Shown here: positions 33,192 through 45,200 of the stretch, in pieces
Position numbering within the stretch: position 1 is the stretch's first letter
Layout: every line of letters begins with the position of its first letter
NCBI GenBank assembly: GCA_027922465.2
Contig: BQMF02000202.1
Location: forward strand, 310,001 to 374,000
From: Turritopsis dohrnii
Lineage: Eukaryota > Cnidaria > Hydrozoa > Anthoathecata > Oceaniidae
Direction: 5' to 3'
DNA length: 64,000 nucleotides
Notes under the pieces: generated by a model
What the model was told of the DNA's origin: nothing
Database searches by the model: none
What the model saw: the letters and a program-made list of their open reading frames with translations, nothing else
Position numbers and translations under genes: made by a program

Positions 33192-35641
33192 TCAATTGGA
33201 CATTTCACTTTTTATCCAAGATGAAAATTGAGATATTCTGGATGACACTGTGTAGGTCTTTGCTGAGTCGCAGTCTATCGAACCATGGCTAACGGCTCCA
33301 TGGAGTTCCCATCTTCCTCCGATATTGCAAACAAATGGACCACCACTGTCACCGAAACATCCGGATTGTTGCGTCACACCAGCATTACCTGCACATATCA
33401 TCGCATGTGTTATAGGTATGGGAATAGTCTTTCTGTTCAGGCTTTCACACACGGTATTTGATACAACCGGTAACTGAGCTTGCTGAAGGATTGATGCCAT
33501 AGAACCATGATGACTTGTTTTACCCCATCCTGAAGTAAATGCAGATATCCGTATTTATACTAAAAATTTGCATTACTAAATCATTGCGCAATATTAAACA
33601 CTTAAAAAATGTAATTTTACACTAAGCATATGGAATGATCTGTGTTTTTCCAATTGCAAAATCAGCATTCTTGCGGACGCCATGCTTAAAACGTTTTTTT
33701 TTTAAATTTAATTATCAACTAAACATTATAAATGCTTAGTAAGCACACGAGATTTAAATACCACAAAATGTAAGATTTAAGACTCTTCAGAACATATGGA
33801 ATGGCTCGGGCTTGTGGATTGCAAAATCGACATCTTTGATGACGTTATGTTTTTGCAAGTTATTTTAATTATTTGAAAATCCCCATACCAGTTATTGTAC
33901 AGCTCGTTCCTACAGGAGTTGCACCACTTGGAAGACAAACTGGTTTGACGTATGAATTGAAAGTGATTGGTGTAACAACCCTCATCATTGCAATATCGTT
34001 ATTCCTTGTTCCGATATTCCATCGTGGATGCTGAACAATATTTGTTACTCCAATGTCTTTTTCTGATCCTTCTTGTCTGTTCCTGTCATGCTCGCCAACT
34101 CTAGTAAACCAAATGAAGCTTCATAGTCATCAGCCTTGATTGTTTTACTAACCTTTTTGATGAGTATGAGTATCTATGTTACTTAAGATTTGTTACACAT
34201 TTCTAATGAGGATAGTTCATTTTTTTCTTCAAATGGTTGCATGGCTCCGCTCAAGTTTGTGTATTACTTTTATATTTTATTCATAATTTGTTGGAAATTG
34301 TGTCGTCATGATGCTATAAATTGATAAATCTCAAAGATAATGAATTATTCAATTCTTTATCGTTACTTTCCAGCGTTCTATTAAATGATTATATGCTTTT
34401 TGGCAGTATTTAGTATCTGCTTTCGGGTTGATCTTCACTCTTTGAAATTTATTATGATCGTATAAATTGTTTGTTTTGTACTATTGTTTAAATTTAAAGG
34501 CGCTCTCACGGGAATTCTTAAAAGTCCTTGTTGTAGACCAGTAATGTGGTCACGATTGTTATGGATAATAATTTTCAGCCGATGACTTTTGCCTATTTTC
34601 GTCACGTGATTGCAATCGCATTTAGCTTACTTATGTTTATTTAGAAGCTCATATGTTCAATGGGTTGGAAGTTGATTAGATTATAGCCCGTGAAACCCTA
34701 GTGGAAATTAAGCGCACATAGGTAATTGAAAATTAGCGAAGGGAATAGTTCCATGGGCCAAGTACTTGTTTCAGAGACAAGGTAACTAACTAAAACTAAC
34801 AACACTGTCGTTACTGTCAGGGGTGTCGTAAGCTCTTACTATGAAAACTATGAAATCGGAGAAATCGGATAAAGCTCTGAATAAATTTTCCGCATCTTGA
34901 CAGTATATCTACCGTTGAAGATACCGGTATAACGAATATCAGTGTTGCAAATTCAAACCTGATATTGAAGCTTTTAACGTGAAGTTCTTTGCCATGCACA
35001 CAATGAGCTGCAGTAACAATCCAATTTGGAGATACAATTGAACCTCCGCATATCGCACTACCGTTGAAGGACAACAGAATTTGCCATGGCCAAGCACCTC
35101 GTGTAGCTATTGTGCCAGCAATTACTCTTCCTTGTGAAAATTCAGGCTTGCCACAATCTACATGTATAGAAAACAAAAACATTTTTGGTTAGTGGTTTGT
35201 AGCAACATGTTTTTGATCATCTTGTATGATATTTGAAATCGTTGCTTTTACAAAAATGCGTCGACTCATAATATTTGGAAAATATGGAATTTCTATGCAC
35301 CAGATCTGCATGATCAAACGCAGGACATGCCCTGATAAATTCTCACCACACCCATTTTCATCTAGTCACAGGGAAAGTCCAAAATTAAGGGTCAATGCAT
35401 AGGCTGAAAATAAGCAATTTTCAGGCCAATTCAGCTTCGTATCCGGTAAATAGTAATTCACACTTTTGCTTAAAACACATAACGTCCAAAGAAGCAATGT
35501 AAATACTTTATCAATATATATATTTAACATTTTCGATATAAAATATTCACCTCCTGTTGGTGGATGCGTAACAGTTGGGTTGGTACTTGGCTTTACTTCT
35601 GCCACAGCAACAACAACAAGAATAAACAAAAGGTTTTTCAT
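33192..35641 (-). CDS. Secreted chymotrypsin-family serine protease, intact copy 2 (four exons)
   Basis: Exons on the minus strand: 35641-35551, 35157-34959, 34118-33889 and 33529-33192. All introns are GT-AG and phases join without a break to 285 codons. The product begins with a signal peptide (MKNLLFILVVVAVAEVKP), a short Thr/Pro linker, then the protease domain. The activation site is RVIAGTIATRGAWPWQ (usually IVGG/IIGG). The catalytic triad is His in WIVTAAHC, Asp in TRNNDIAMMRV and Ser in GCFGDSGGPFVC. By position relative to the active Ser, residue 189 is Ser and 190 is Gly, pointing to chymotrypsin- or elastase-like specificity and not trypsin-like. It is likely a secreted digestive or granule enzyme. 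An internal duplication lies in the last intron (about 33570-33690 and 33715-33870). The start is the ATG at 35641, with conserved upstream sequence shared with copy 1. Confidence 0.9.
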
Positions 35642-35702
35642 CTTCAATCAATCGTCCTGTTATACAGATGATAAAATGTTAAATGGTTCCCCAACTAAAA
35701 CA
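35642..35702 (-). promoter_or_regulatory. Conserved upstream block of the protease gene
   Basis: The 60 bp immediately upstream of the start codon is nearly identical to 20702-20762 upstream of pseudogene copy 1 (ATCAATCGTCCTGT, CAGATGATA, AATGTTAAATGGTTCCCC). It probably holds the 5' UTR and core promoter. No clear TATA box is placed. Confidence 0.4.
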
Positions 35703-37189
35703 TTGTGTAATAATAAATACATTGTCCTGTTTGTTCAGATTCCTTACGTCCGTTTTTTCAGCTGTAGAAACGTACTGCCTACTGATTTGGTCTGACACGC
35801 ACATTCCGGTTGGTGGAATAAGTCTGGAATTCATACCAGTGAATGTGCAAAATGATATTGTTGATACATCTTCAAGAAAGTAAACATTTCAAGTATTCAC
35901 ATCTGTGCCAATATATCGAATCTTAACATTCATTTTCTGAAATTTTTTTACCAGCATATTTACTCATTTTCGTCAACAGGAATGTCTGATATTTATCTAT
36001 TTTTATAAATCAGATGTAGCCGCTTATCCCTTAATTTAGACGCTACAAACTGATGCAGTTTTCTTTGAAGTTTTAACATGGCTCATAAGAATTTCTACAA
36101 ATTTCTAATACATGTTTTTACATCTTTGTTTATAAAATAGAAAATATTTTGTTCTCATACAGTGTGATTTGGCAACTTTTGGTGTTGAACGGATTTGAAG
36201 TATTATCCTTCTCCCGATCGGAGCATGAGCAAATTATTATACAACCACTTTTAATAGACAACAAAATGATTCCATTGAACATTTTCTTCGTATATGGCTC
36301 AAATTGCCTGATTTTTGGCCAAATCTGTAAATGACTCAAAAATATGCATATTTCTACAATAACTGAAGTACTTTCGAAGTTATGGCGCACACTTCCCAGT
36401 TTTCACGAAATCAGAAAAGGTATTCGTAAATTCGAAGTCAAGCCCTAAAGAAATTTAACAACTTTTTGAAATTTATTTCAAATCTCCCCCAGGTTCAAAC
36501 TTGGGCTAGTGCTCTTCGTAGATGTTCTATAAAATCGTTATTATTTGAAAAGTGAAAATTTAGTCGAGCCACTGACTGAATTTTCCTTAGATGAATAACT
36601 TTTTTCCTAACTTAATTTTTCCCAACATTATGTTTCCCCCGTACTTTGCTACAACTATAATATTGCAACTTAAAAAATGATAATAAAAGAAGTCACTTCT
36701 TTGAGAACAGAAAACGGAGAAAACTAGAAAAGAGCCAAATGTGTCTTCTGAATGTATTCTGCGGAATACTTTATTTAAAACAAGCAAATAAAGTAAAATA
36801 AGACAGAAAAATCATCTCAATTTATTGATTTAAGCTTCTGATATTTTTAACTGTAGCTTGAAAAGAAAACTATAAAAGTAAACATAACGAAGAACTAGAG
36901 AAGTCCGACGAACGTGTGTATGGATTTCTACCAGTTCTTGGTGTTTTTAATTACATCTTTTTATATAATATACATGTATGCAAGTAAATAAGTTATGATT
37001 TATCTCCCACAGTATTATCAATGATCTATAAGTACAAGACTACTAAGAAAGCTAATGGTATAGTTCGAATAAGTTCAAAAAAAGTATATCACGACAGAAA
37101 AGAGAGTTTGACAAGGAGAAGCTTAATCACCAAACCACCAAATCACAAGTAAAATTGCCAAATAGGAAAAATGACATAGTCAACTGGTT
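35703..37189. other. Intergenic; nothing recognised
   Basis: AT-rich sequence with short ORFs only. No domain or repeat signal was seen. Confidence 0.35.
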
Positions 37190-37930
37190 CAAACTCGAAG
37201 TAGATTAAGAGAAGTTGTTTTAAGTTCTGTCTTGGAGTGAGAAATGACTGAAGTACAATTCAAAATTATTCCAGTGAATGATTGCATGTAAAACATATGT
37301 TAAAAAATTATTGTTAACTAATTTATGTTAGTCCGACAGAATTGCGTAGTTATTAAATCAGGGGATGTCAGAAAATGTGGGCATTCTTCAAATGACATAG
37401 TGTGGCCATTAAACTTCGAAACAGATTTAAAGTTAAGCACCGTTTTTGTAGAAGGGTTACGATTTTGACCCCATACTTGACATGTATGTGATAAACCTGA
37501 GGTAAATATTGCATTATAGATAGATAAACGGTTTGCTGGGGCTACCTAGAAAATAAACGCCAGTTTTAACACGTTTGGAACGAAAGTTATCAATATGCTT
37601 ACACAACTACGTTAGGGATTAAGGATAGTACTAAGGCATTTGACTGAATTACTTAAATCTAGAACTTTGCCATTTGATATCAATTTTAGATTCAAATTAA
37701 TATTATTATGAATATTTCTAAAAAAGAAGCACTTCGGTTTTAGACATGTTGATTGATATGCTATTTATACAAAGCCTTTTGAACAAACATTTAAAGCCAA
37801 TATTGAAATGCTTTTCAGACTTTCGAGATAATAATCAAAATACAAAACAGTAGTATTGTCAGCAAAGAGAGAAGTGTTAATAAATATAGAGCATCGCTGA
37901 GCTCATGTATATATAAAGTTAAGAAAATAG
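37190..37930 (-). pseudogene. CR1-like LINE reverse transcriptase remnant
   Basis: Reading the minus strand gives NTSLFADNTTVLYFDYYLES near 37890-37830 (FADD altered to FADN), then SKTEVLLF, NIHNNINLNLKLISNGKVLD, LSNSVKCLSTILNP, IYNAIFTS and LKTTSLNLLR toward 37200. This is the order of the palm and thumb regions of CR1/jockey RTs. Numerous stops and shifts interrupt it. It was too broken to give one long ORF. Confidence 0.75.
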
Positions 37931-38326
37931 GAGAACTGACCCTTTGAGAACTACGATTGATACAGAAGATTCAAATTCCGAATAATAAACATGCTGAGAT
38001 CAATTGGATAAATAAAAGTGAAACCATTTTATTATAGAGTGGAGCGTAGTGAGCGAAGCGGAACGATACTATTTCGACAAGATCAAATATTGTCGAATTT
38101 TAATAACAGAGAAATTATTTTTGGCTGCCGTAAACAGACAAAAAATCTTCCTAGGACATACAATAAACGCAGTCTGGGTCACTTGTATAACATTTAACGA
38201 GTAATATTTATTCAAATGATACTTTGAATGAGCGAGGAAAACGTCTAGGAACCCACCAAACACATGAAGTCACTAGGACGTCACTACGACGTCTTAATCT
38301 GGTCAGGAAGGCATATGACTTCTTTA

Positions 38327-38426
38327 TGACTTTTTCATGACGTCATTTAAAATCATTTAATATGACGTCACCAATGTGACTTTTTCATGACGTCATTTAA
38401 AGTCATTTAATATGACGTTACCAAGG
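38327..38426 (+). repeat. 50-bp tandem duplication carrying CRE palindromes
   Basis: Two 50-bp units (38327-38376 and 38377-38426) begin TGACTTTTTCATGACGTCAT and differ at four positions. Perfect TGACGTCA sites lie at 38338-38345, 38363-38370 and 38388-38395, with a one-base variant at 38413-38420. TGACGTCA is the cAMP-response/ATF palindrome. No gene is adjacent that it obviously serves. Confidence 0.75.
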
Positions 38427-39063
38427 TGACGAAAAGACGACAAAACCATGACCTAATGGTCGTACTTACGACATAATAACGTAAAATTGGTTTACAAATA
38501 GAGTCGAGTTCCGCGTATCCTGTGGAACTGTCAGAACCGGATAAAAAATTCGAAATAAAATTTCTCGAAAAAAGTGCCTTAAAGAGTTAGTAGCATGTTT
38601 TCTATATCTGTAAATATGCAGCTTTTTCTGACAACAGTTGCTTTACCTTTTCTGTACGAAACAATAAGTATATGTTTATACACAAATTACAAAAAATATG
38701 GATAATCGACCATTAGAAATTTAATTAGATTTTTCCAAGACATTTTCGTTATTTTTTCAAAAACCACTTTTTCATTTTTCACAAAAATATACTAGCCGAA
38801 AGAACTTGAAAATGGCTTTCTATTCATCTAAAAAAACAACTTTAAAATTTCCATTTCCAACATTATGAGACACACTGTATTTTTTAATTTATGTGCTAAT
38901 GAGAAAGCTTATCAGACTGAAACTAACGATTTGGCCATGAACAAACTATAGTAGGAAGAGGAAGAGGAGAAACCACGGGTATTTTAAATACTTTACTCCA
39001 CCACGGTTGTCCTAAAGTTAATTACTTCGCCACGGATACCCTAAAGAAAATAACTTGCCTATA
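38427..39063. other. Intergenic; one solitary mariner-like end
   Basis: At about 38850-38878 the minus strand reads TACAGTGTGTCTCATAATG, resembling the ends of the MITEs at 27852 and 55081, but no partner end was found. No gene seen. Confidence 0.35.
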
Positions 39064-39184
39064 CCCAGTGGACAAATTTGTTGAAAAACCATTGCAAGGG
39101 AGTGCATTTCTATATAAATGTACATACAATTTCAATATAAATGCTCTTCATCGCAATGACTTTTAGACGATTTTGCCCACTGGG
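39064..39184. mobile_element. Small palindromic MITE, TA-flanked
   Basis: CCCAGTGGACAAATTTG at the left pairs with CCCAGTGGGCAAAATCG from the right end. Inverted similarity extends inward over most of the 121 bp. TA flanks both ends (39062-39063 and 39185-39186). Confidence 0.65.
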
Positions 39185-39295
39185 TAACTGCCTAAGTAGA
39201 AATGGCGACCGAGAGTGATGGCATAAATGATGATAAAAGACGTATACGAAGAGATAAAAATACCGTTGTATAAGCTATTACTTAAAAAAATACTA

Positions 39296-39476
39296 CTAGA
39301 CGCCAAGGCGGCGTCGCTCATCGCCCATGCTCAGCCTTCGTTGAATAGAAATAATTTGTGTGTGATCTTGTATTGGTGACTCCCCAATTTCTCTGCACGT
39401 TAATATCTACAATTTTGCGTGACATACAGACAGGCAAACAAACAAACAGACAGAGAGTCGGATATTAATACATAGG
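39296..39476 (-). mobile_element. Non-autonomous Helitron unit C (deleted derivative)
   Basis: On the minus strand it ends with hairpin ACGCCGCCTTGGCGT then CTAG (39299-39296), followed by host T. It begins near 39476 with CCTATGTATTAATATCC, a mutated form of the 5' start of units A and B, and contains the same CTGT/TTTG repeat block. It is only 181 bp, so most of the interior is deleted. Confidence 0.6.
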
Positions 39477-39530
39477 TCAGCCGCCAAAACAGCGTCGCTC
39501 GCCGCCCATGTTCAGCCTGCGTTGAGTTCA
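39477..39530 (-). mobile_element. 3' end of Helitron unit D, abutting unit C
   Basis: TCAGCCGCCAAAACAGCGTC followed by GCTCGCCGCCCATG on the plus strand matches the 3' end of units A and B with mutations in the terminal CTAG and hairpin. It begins exactly where unit C stops. Its 5' end was not located. Confidence 0.5.
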
Positions 39531-39534
39531 CGAA

Positions 39535-41348
39535 AAATAAAATTAAGGAATTTGCAATAATAAGTGTGCCCATGTTGTTGAGCTCAAAAAACTGATCAAA
39601 AAATGTATGGGATCCTTTTGCTACGACCAACCGTTACCGAGATATTGTCACAGATCCGTCTCCCAAGAAATTAGACCCAAATGTTTCGTCAACCCTTTGT
39701 CCTGTATGGCGGACCCAGTTATGCCTATTGGTTATGCCTATTGGTTACCGAGATAGTTTTTCCTAAATGTCGCGTTCGATTTTCACGTTCATTTGTGTGC
39801 GGCAAGTTATTATGCGCATGTGCGAACTTGCTTCCCTGAGAAAGCCGTTAAAGATGGAGGAGTGGACTGGAAGTTAGATTGTCTGAATTTGTTTCTCTGA
39901 ATAATTATGCAACAAAAGCATATTTTTACGAATAATTAGGCACCACTGACCGAACGGCATTGTAGGCACAAGCCTTACTTTCAGTTTTAAATTTTAGATC
40001 ATTATTTTAAATTTTACCCAGGTGGCGAAAAGAACAGAATCAGCAAAGCGAGCACTGTGTACTGCAAATTCCAGAGGGTATACTGACAAATCGCTGAAAT
40101 ATAGCACTGAAAAACATTTTCAGAGAGTTTGCTGAATTTATATTGTTAGTTTTAAGGTATATGAAATAGATCGTGCATAATTTGATGGTGGTGTCAGTTT
40201 TTTATGGGTATTTGTTTTGGTTCAAAGATGATTCTCAGATGAAGCTCTAAAAACCTTCATTCATGAACGTTTTACTTCAAGAAACACCATGTATCTGAAA
40301 TTGTTTGAAAAACTAATACTTTATATACAATAATTAATGTATTTTGAACCTTCGTGTTTCCTATCTTTGCTGTGTGGTGCCATTCTTTGATCTACAGCAG
40401 GAATCACCCTGAGAAATTGCTCCTTCATTAAAGCTAGTATCTTTTGTCCTCTAGGCATCTTTACATGAATTCATCAGGTTGTGACACAGTGAATACCGAT
40501 TATTAAACAGTCTTTTAAACTGCTATGTATGTCACTGTGTCATGATGCTATTCTGTTGCTCCAAAATCAAGGTGAACTATATTAGTATTGGTAATGGATA
40601 AATATAACATATTTGTCACTTGAATAAAATGGAAAAAATGTGTGTAGATATGATAAAGCTTTATTAACAAGAATTATTATGTGTCAATTGGAAGTTAGCA
40701 CATTTATATCATCTCGCAATCAACATCGTGTGAACATGGTTTCCTACGTGGCCCTTTCCATATGGTATGCTTGAAGTTTGAAGTTCAAATCTACTAGCGT
40801 TTCGTGAAATTCAAAAATGTGAATGATGCTTCTACTATTAAATTAAAACCAGCCTAAGATGATGCGACATGACCTCGCTTTGCAAATGATAGTGTTTTTA
40901 TATCAAAGGATCTGTAATATTTGTTAACATTGGAAATGATTTCTTAAAGTTCAATTGTACTTAGTAATATTAACTGAATGTGATCTAACAATTGCTTTAA
41001 GTTTACCCCAACAGAGGAAGTTTGAGTGGCATATGAATTCATCTCTATCCCCGAAAAGAATTTAAGATTTTCTTTAAGGTTATGTTTTCTGCATCCAATT
41101 GTTTTTTTAGCGACTGAACTACTTTCGGCATATGCTTTTGGTGTTGCTGACAAAAAATTGGCTGGAAAAGAAAGAATTATATTTTTAATTGGTAATTGTG
41201 TATACAATTAATTTGCTTTAACTGTCTAGTTTACCCTAGGTCAACAAGATTTAAATGATATGACAAATTTCCTGCTTGATGACGCTACATTCTGAGGAAT
41301 TGCCATTGAAATGTTAATTTTTGTAATTTTTTATGTTTTTCCATACAT
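39535..41348. other. Intergenic; one small ORF of interest on the minus strand
   Basis: A 45-codon minus-strand ORF (40458-40321, starting MPRGQKILALMKEQF, rich in Lys/His/Arg toward its end) has coding-like composition but no recognised domain. A short duplication TTATGCCTATTGG occurs near 39718-39747. Nothing else was recognised. Confidence 0.35.
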
Positions 41349-41759
41349 TCAAATCCATGTTTTTTGCTGTGTTTTCAAGTTATATTGAATTTTTTCACAT
41401 GCAATTTTAAACTTCACTCTAAAGCATTTAATTAATTGTTTCACATTACTATCAGTGACAACATATGTAAAGCTTGCATTACAGGAAGGACATCTTGTTT
41501 CTGTCCTCCATATTTGTTGTTAGATAGCAGGGCACATTGTGTGCATACATTTTATAGCTGAAAAGGCTGTAAATTCAATGTTAGACACAAGGGGTATTTG
41601 CACAGTTCTTTGTATGTTTTCAGCAGATAGTGTGAGGTTCATGTTATCAGAAATGACCAAGGGAGGAGTGTTTTTTGGACCAAATGTTTTTCTTTTTTTG
41701 ACCTTCCCCTTTTGTGGATTTATTTTAGGTCTGCTTTTCGCTTTCCCAGCCGGAAGTCC
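41349..41759 (-). pseudogene. Unidentified coding remnant with Cys pairs
   Basis: On the minus strand 136 codons stay open except for one TAA at codon 80 (41522-41520). The first part is basic and proline-containing (GLPAGKAKSRPKINPQKGKV). After it come KCMHTMCPAI, the stop, then TRCPSCNASFTYVV and KQLIKCFRVKFKIA. The C-x4-C and C-x2-C spacing hints at a zinc-binding fold such as a RING-like or transposon-associated finger. I do not recognise the protein. The high-coordinate end abuts a large hairpin repeat, which suggests it belongs to a mobile element. Confidence 0.4.
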
Positions 41760-41777
41760 GTGTTAAACTGGTCCGTT

Positions 41778-41896
41778 AAATCCGTGTTAAACTGGTCGGA
41801 TTTGTCCGTTTAGAAAATGTCTTTTTACAACGTCTTAAAGACGTCTTGAAAAGACGTTTTCTAAACGGACAAATCCGACCAGTTTAACACGGATTT
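41778..41896. repeat. Large hairpin: 48-bp arms with one mismatch, AAGACGTC-rich loop
   Basis: The left arm 41778-41825 (AAATCCGTGTTAAACTGGTC onward) is the reverse complement of the right arm 41849-41896 except for one position. The 23-nt loop contains AAGACGTCTT palindromes, which continue beyond the right arm to 41921. A direct repeat CCGTGTTAAACTGGTC (41757-41773) precedes the left arm. Confidence 0.85.
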
Positions 41897-41939
41897 AAGA
41901 CGTCTTTTAAAGACGTCTTTAATCTATATGGAAAGGTTT

Positions 41940-43003
41940 CTTCAAAGACGGTTGTTGTATATTTTCGGAATAGATGAAAACAGTTAAGTTTAAGCCATGA
42001 TTTCTTTCGGAACAATTACAATTTCTAATTTTTATATAGACTATAAATAAATATATGAACAATTAAATAAACAACAAACAAATAAATAGATAATAATTTC
42101 TATTTCACTTATTTATATATACACATATTCAGGAACTTACTCATTAAATCGAGGATAAAAACAAAAAGCTGTTGGAATTAAACAGCACTTGTGGAATGGG
42201 ATCCACCATTATGATTTACCAACTTGACCCTTTATTTGGATCCAGTCTCTGGAGATTGAAAATTCAAAGTGCAAATATTACTCTAAGTCAATTCAAACTA
42301 TTTGAACGATGAAGAACTACATTATTTTTAATCGTAATTTCCCACAAAAGAGAGTATCAAACCTATGAAAAAGAAGCCTTATGCAAATTACTGGGTGCAA
42401 ACGGTTGACAAAACATACATCGCAACCCTAACCCTAACAATGTCTATGATACTAATACTAATATATATCAAGAGCTTGGCACGCCTTTGTTCAAGGTGGC
42501 AGGAGCATTTTTTAGTTTTATGGAAATAATTTTCCGAATTTCTTTTTCTTCCGCTTTGTATTTCCTTACAACACAATCTAAAACGAACATATACATTACA
42601 TAGTTTTGATGATTTAAGATAATGACATAACTGAAAAGTCTAACAGGGCACAAGATACTTACCAACAACAACTCTGTACAACCTCTTTTCCTCGAAAGGG
42701 GTTTTATTTCCATGCCCTTTCATATTGAGGAGAGCGAGTAACTCAGATGAAAATAACCTAACGTAAGAAGGATTATGGATTATTCAAAGTATTAACTGAA
42801 GTCTGACTATTAAGAAGTATTATAGAAATCCCTCTACCAAGCACTCTGATCCGTTATCAAACGTAGGGTCATTAAAGTATGATAATAAATTACCGTTACA
42901 TAATTAAATTTACCGCGTCACGGAAGTCCGAGCCACCTACTTGCGTTAGCTGTGAGATCTAAAGGAAAAGGGAAAAAAATATTATAAAAATATATATACT
43001 CAC
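41940..43003. other. Intergenic or intronic; no gene placed
   Basis: AT-rich with no convincing domain. This interval may hold the 3' exons of the DUF4806 gene that starts at 44487, but none was identified. Confidence 0.35.
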
Positions 43004-44487
43004 CAGAACTTCTCTTTCATTTGGATTTCCCAACCTTTCTTCTAATTGGTTAAAGTCGTCCAAATTTGTTATTTTTTGCAACTGGCTTAACGCATTCGGT
43101 TTAGCGTGGCCATTGTTGAACTCCCTAAAATGTTGATCTAACTGCAACAACAGACGGCACATTTTCGTCTGGCGGTCAACAATCCTTTCTAACGTATCTA
43201 AAAAAGAAACAGGCAAATGCATTTGAATTACATTAGAAAGTTTGTAGGTCTATGCCTAAACAATGGAGGATGTCCATACTTTCGATTGCACTGAGCCTTC
43301 TTCCCACAGATTTATCCTCATCTGCATTTACTCTTTGATTATCACTATAACGTGAAATGTACACTTAAAAAAGTCTTACTGAAACGTCACCTTAAGCATA
43401 ACGTGAGACTCATGTTTGTGTAATTTTCTCGCTTTTAACTTAACTAATGCATATAGAAAGATGTACTTACATGGCTAAACTGTTTGGGATCTCTAGCAAA
43501 TCGCTTTGATCCGTAATGGAACTAAAACAGTTTGGAATAAAATTTGGTAAAATAAGATTACAAATTATACAAAATTGTACAATAATTTACAGTGTATTTA
43601 TTTATATACAAGAACAATTTATTAATCAGAACGTACTTATTTTGGTGAAGACTGCTACCTGGAACATTGAGGCATTCAATAGTGGTGAAAGAGCTATTAA
43701 TAAAAATTACAATTATCCAAATCATAAAACATTCATTTAACAAAGAAAGTCTTTGTATAAATCTACCTGTTTTGAAGTTCGCTTGGCCTTTCATTACATT
43801 CCAAGTAGGATTTATTCAAGGAGCTAAAAAAGATAATAATAAATAATTCAATTGAATACTCTTTGCCAACTAGTTAGTTTTAAAGCTTCATATTTCACAT
43901 GTGTCACAAAAAATGAGAACACGAGCGTTCGAGAAATAAAAGGGGAAGTATGACTTACTTCTTCTCCACTATTGATTTTATTCTCTTTCTAGGTAACTCC
44001 GGTGAGCTATCTGGTGAAAGGGAAAAATCGGGGGGAGGTGGCTTCTTAAGAGGGAAGGTCTTTTTCTTCCCTACATTTTGAGGAGATGCATAAAAAATTA
44101 ACTTTTAACAATAAAACAACACTTCCATTGACAGAATTGCACTTTAAACCTTTAAATGATGATTTCTCATCAGATGAAATGTCACTCTGAATGTTATTGC
44201 ACAAGTCTTCATCACCTACATAAATTGAAATCATGTGATAAAAATTGTGACAACATAACAGAAAAAAATGCTAAAAAGGAGAAACCAAAGTTTCAAACTC
44301 ACCAGTAAATAACACTTGTGAAATAGGATATTTCCCCTATTGATCAGTTGGGACAGCTCTGTCTTGATAATTTGGAATTATTGATTTCGTTTGGCCAATA
44401 TAATTTGTTGCCAATAACCCAATTGGAAGGAACTGTTGACATCGTTTTCTTCCCATTATCAATATATTCAATACACTTATGGCTCAT
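43004..44487 (-). pseudogene. DUF4806-type protein, multi-exon, transposon-associated
   Basis: Minus-strand exon candidates are 44487-44303 (starting MSHKCIEYIDNGKKTMSTVP, then SNWVIGNKLYWPNE, donor GTGAGT), about 44215-44155 (GDEDLCNNIQSDISSDEKSS), about 44085-43965 (KKTFPLKKPPPPDFSLSPDS, SPELPRKRIKSI, donor GTAAGT) and 43197-43004 (TLERIVDRQTKMCRLLLQLD then ITNLDDFNQLEERLGN, acceptor TTTTTTAG, donor GTGAGT). The last matches the DUF4806 signature, and the WPN-type N-terminus is typical of the same proteins. A TGA at 44344-44346 replaces a probable Trp codon, so this copy is likely dead. Proteins of this type often sit beside tnp2-like transposases, as here. Exon joins are tentative. Confidence 0.5.
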
Positions 44488-44589
44488 TTTGAATCCAGTC
44501 AGCTCTGTAAAAACTATTTTCAACATGAAGAGCACACACACAACCACCAATATTTTAAGCATTGTCAAAAATATATACAACAGCGAGTA

Positions 44590-45200
44590 AAATTATAAAA
44601 ATAAAATTATAAAAAAATTTTATAAAAGTATCTATTTATCATACCTAAAGAAGACTTGAGACACAATGTTTAATGTTTAATTGTAAAAACCTCACATGAA
44701 ACTAGTAATTGTATTTTTAAGAACAAATTCAAAGAAGCACTCAAATTTCACAGAACTACCAAACCCATGAACTATTTTTTCACAAAATTTTCTTCCTAAA
44801 GATACTGTTTCGATGAATATAAGTTAAAATATACATATTTCTAAACTTCTAAATAGAGTTCTTTAAAACTTTGTGGATACTATGTCATGATGCAATGGAA
44901 AACAAGCTAAACCTTGTTTCCATGGTAAAACGACTACCTTTTTGAAAAGTTCATGTCTATTTAATATGGTATGTGACTTAGGTATAGTTCCAACGTTTTG
45001 GATGAAAAAGATGCCAATAGATCTTCAATCCAAAGGATCAATATAGAGAGGGCTTGTGTATTTGAGTTTCATCACATCACAGATACATGTGTTGTTTGGT
45101 AAAACTTCTTTGGTGAAACAAAACTTGGTTGGACTACCCAACAAAAAACAGGAATCTTTTGTCACTGATGATATTTTAAAACACTTTTTTGGTACTTTCT
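44590..45200. other. Spacer between DUF4806 gene and transposase
   Basis: AT-rich; no coding signal recognised. Confidence 0.35.

Noticed and set aside
36130..36390. ORFs on both strands in the 36 kb intergenic region
   Set aside because: Short, mutually antisense and without any family resemblance.
42424..42440. CCCTAACCCTAA telomere-like repeat
   Set aside because: Only two units, so chance occurrence is likely. No longer array is present.
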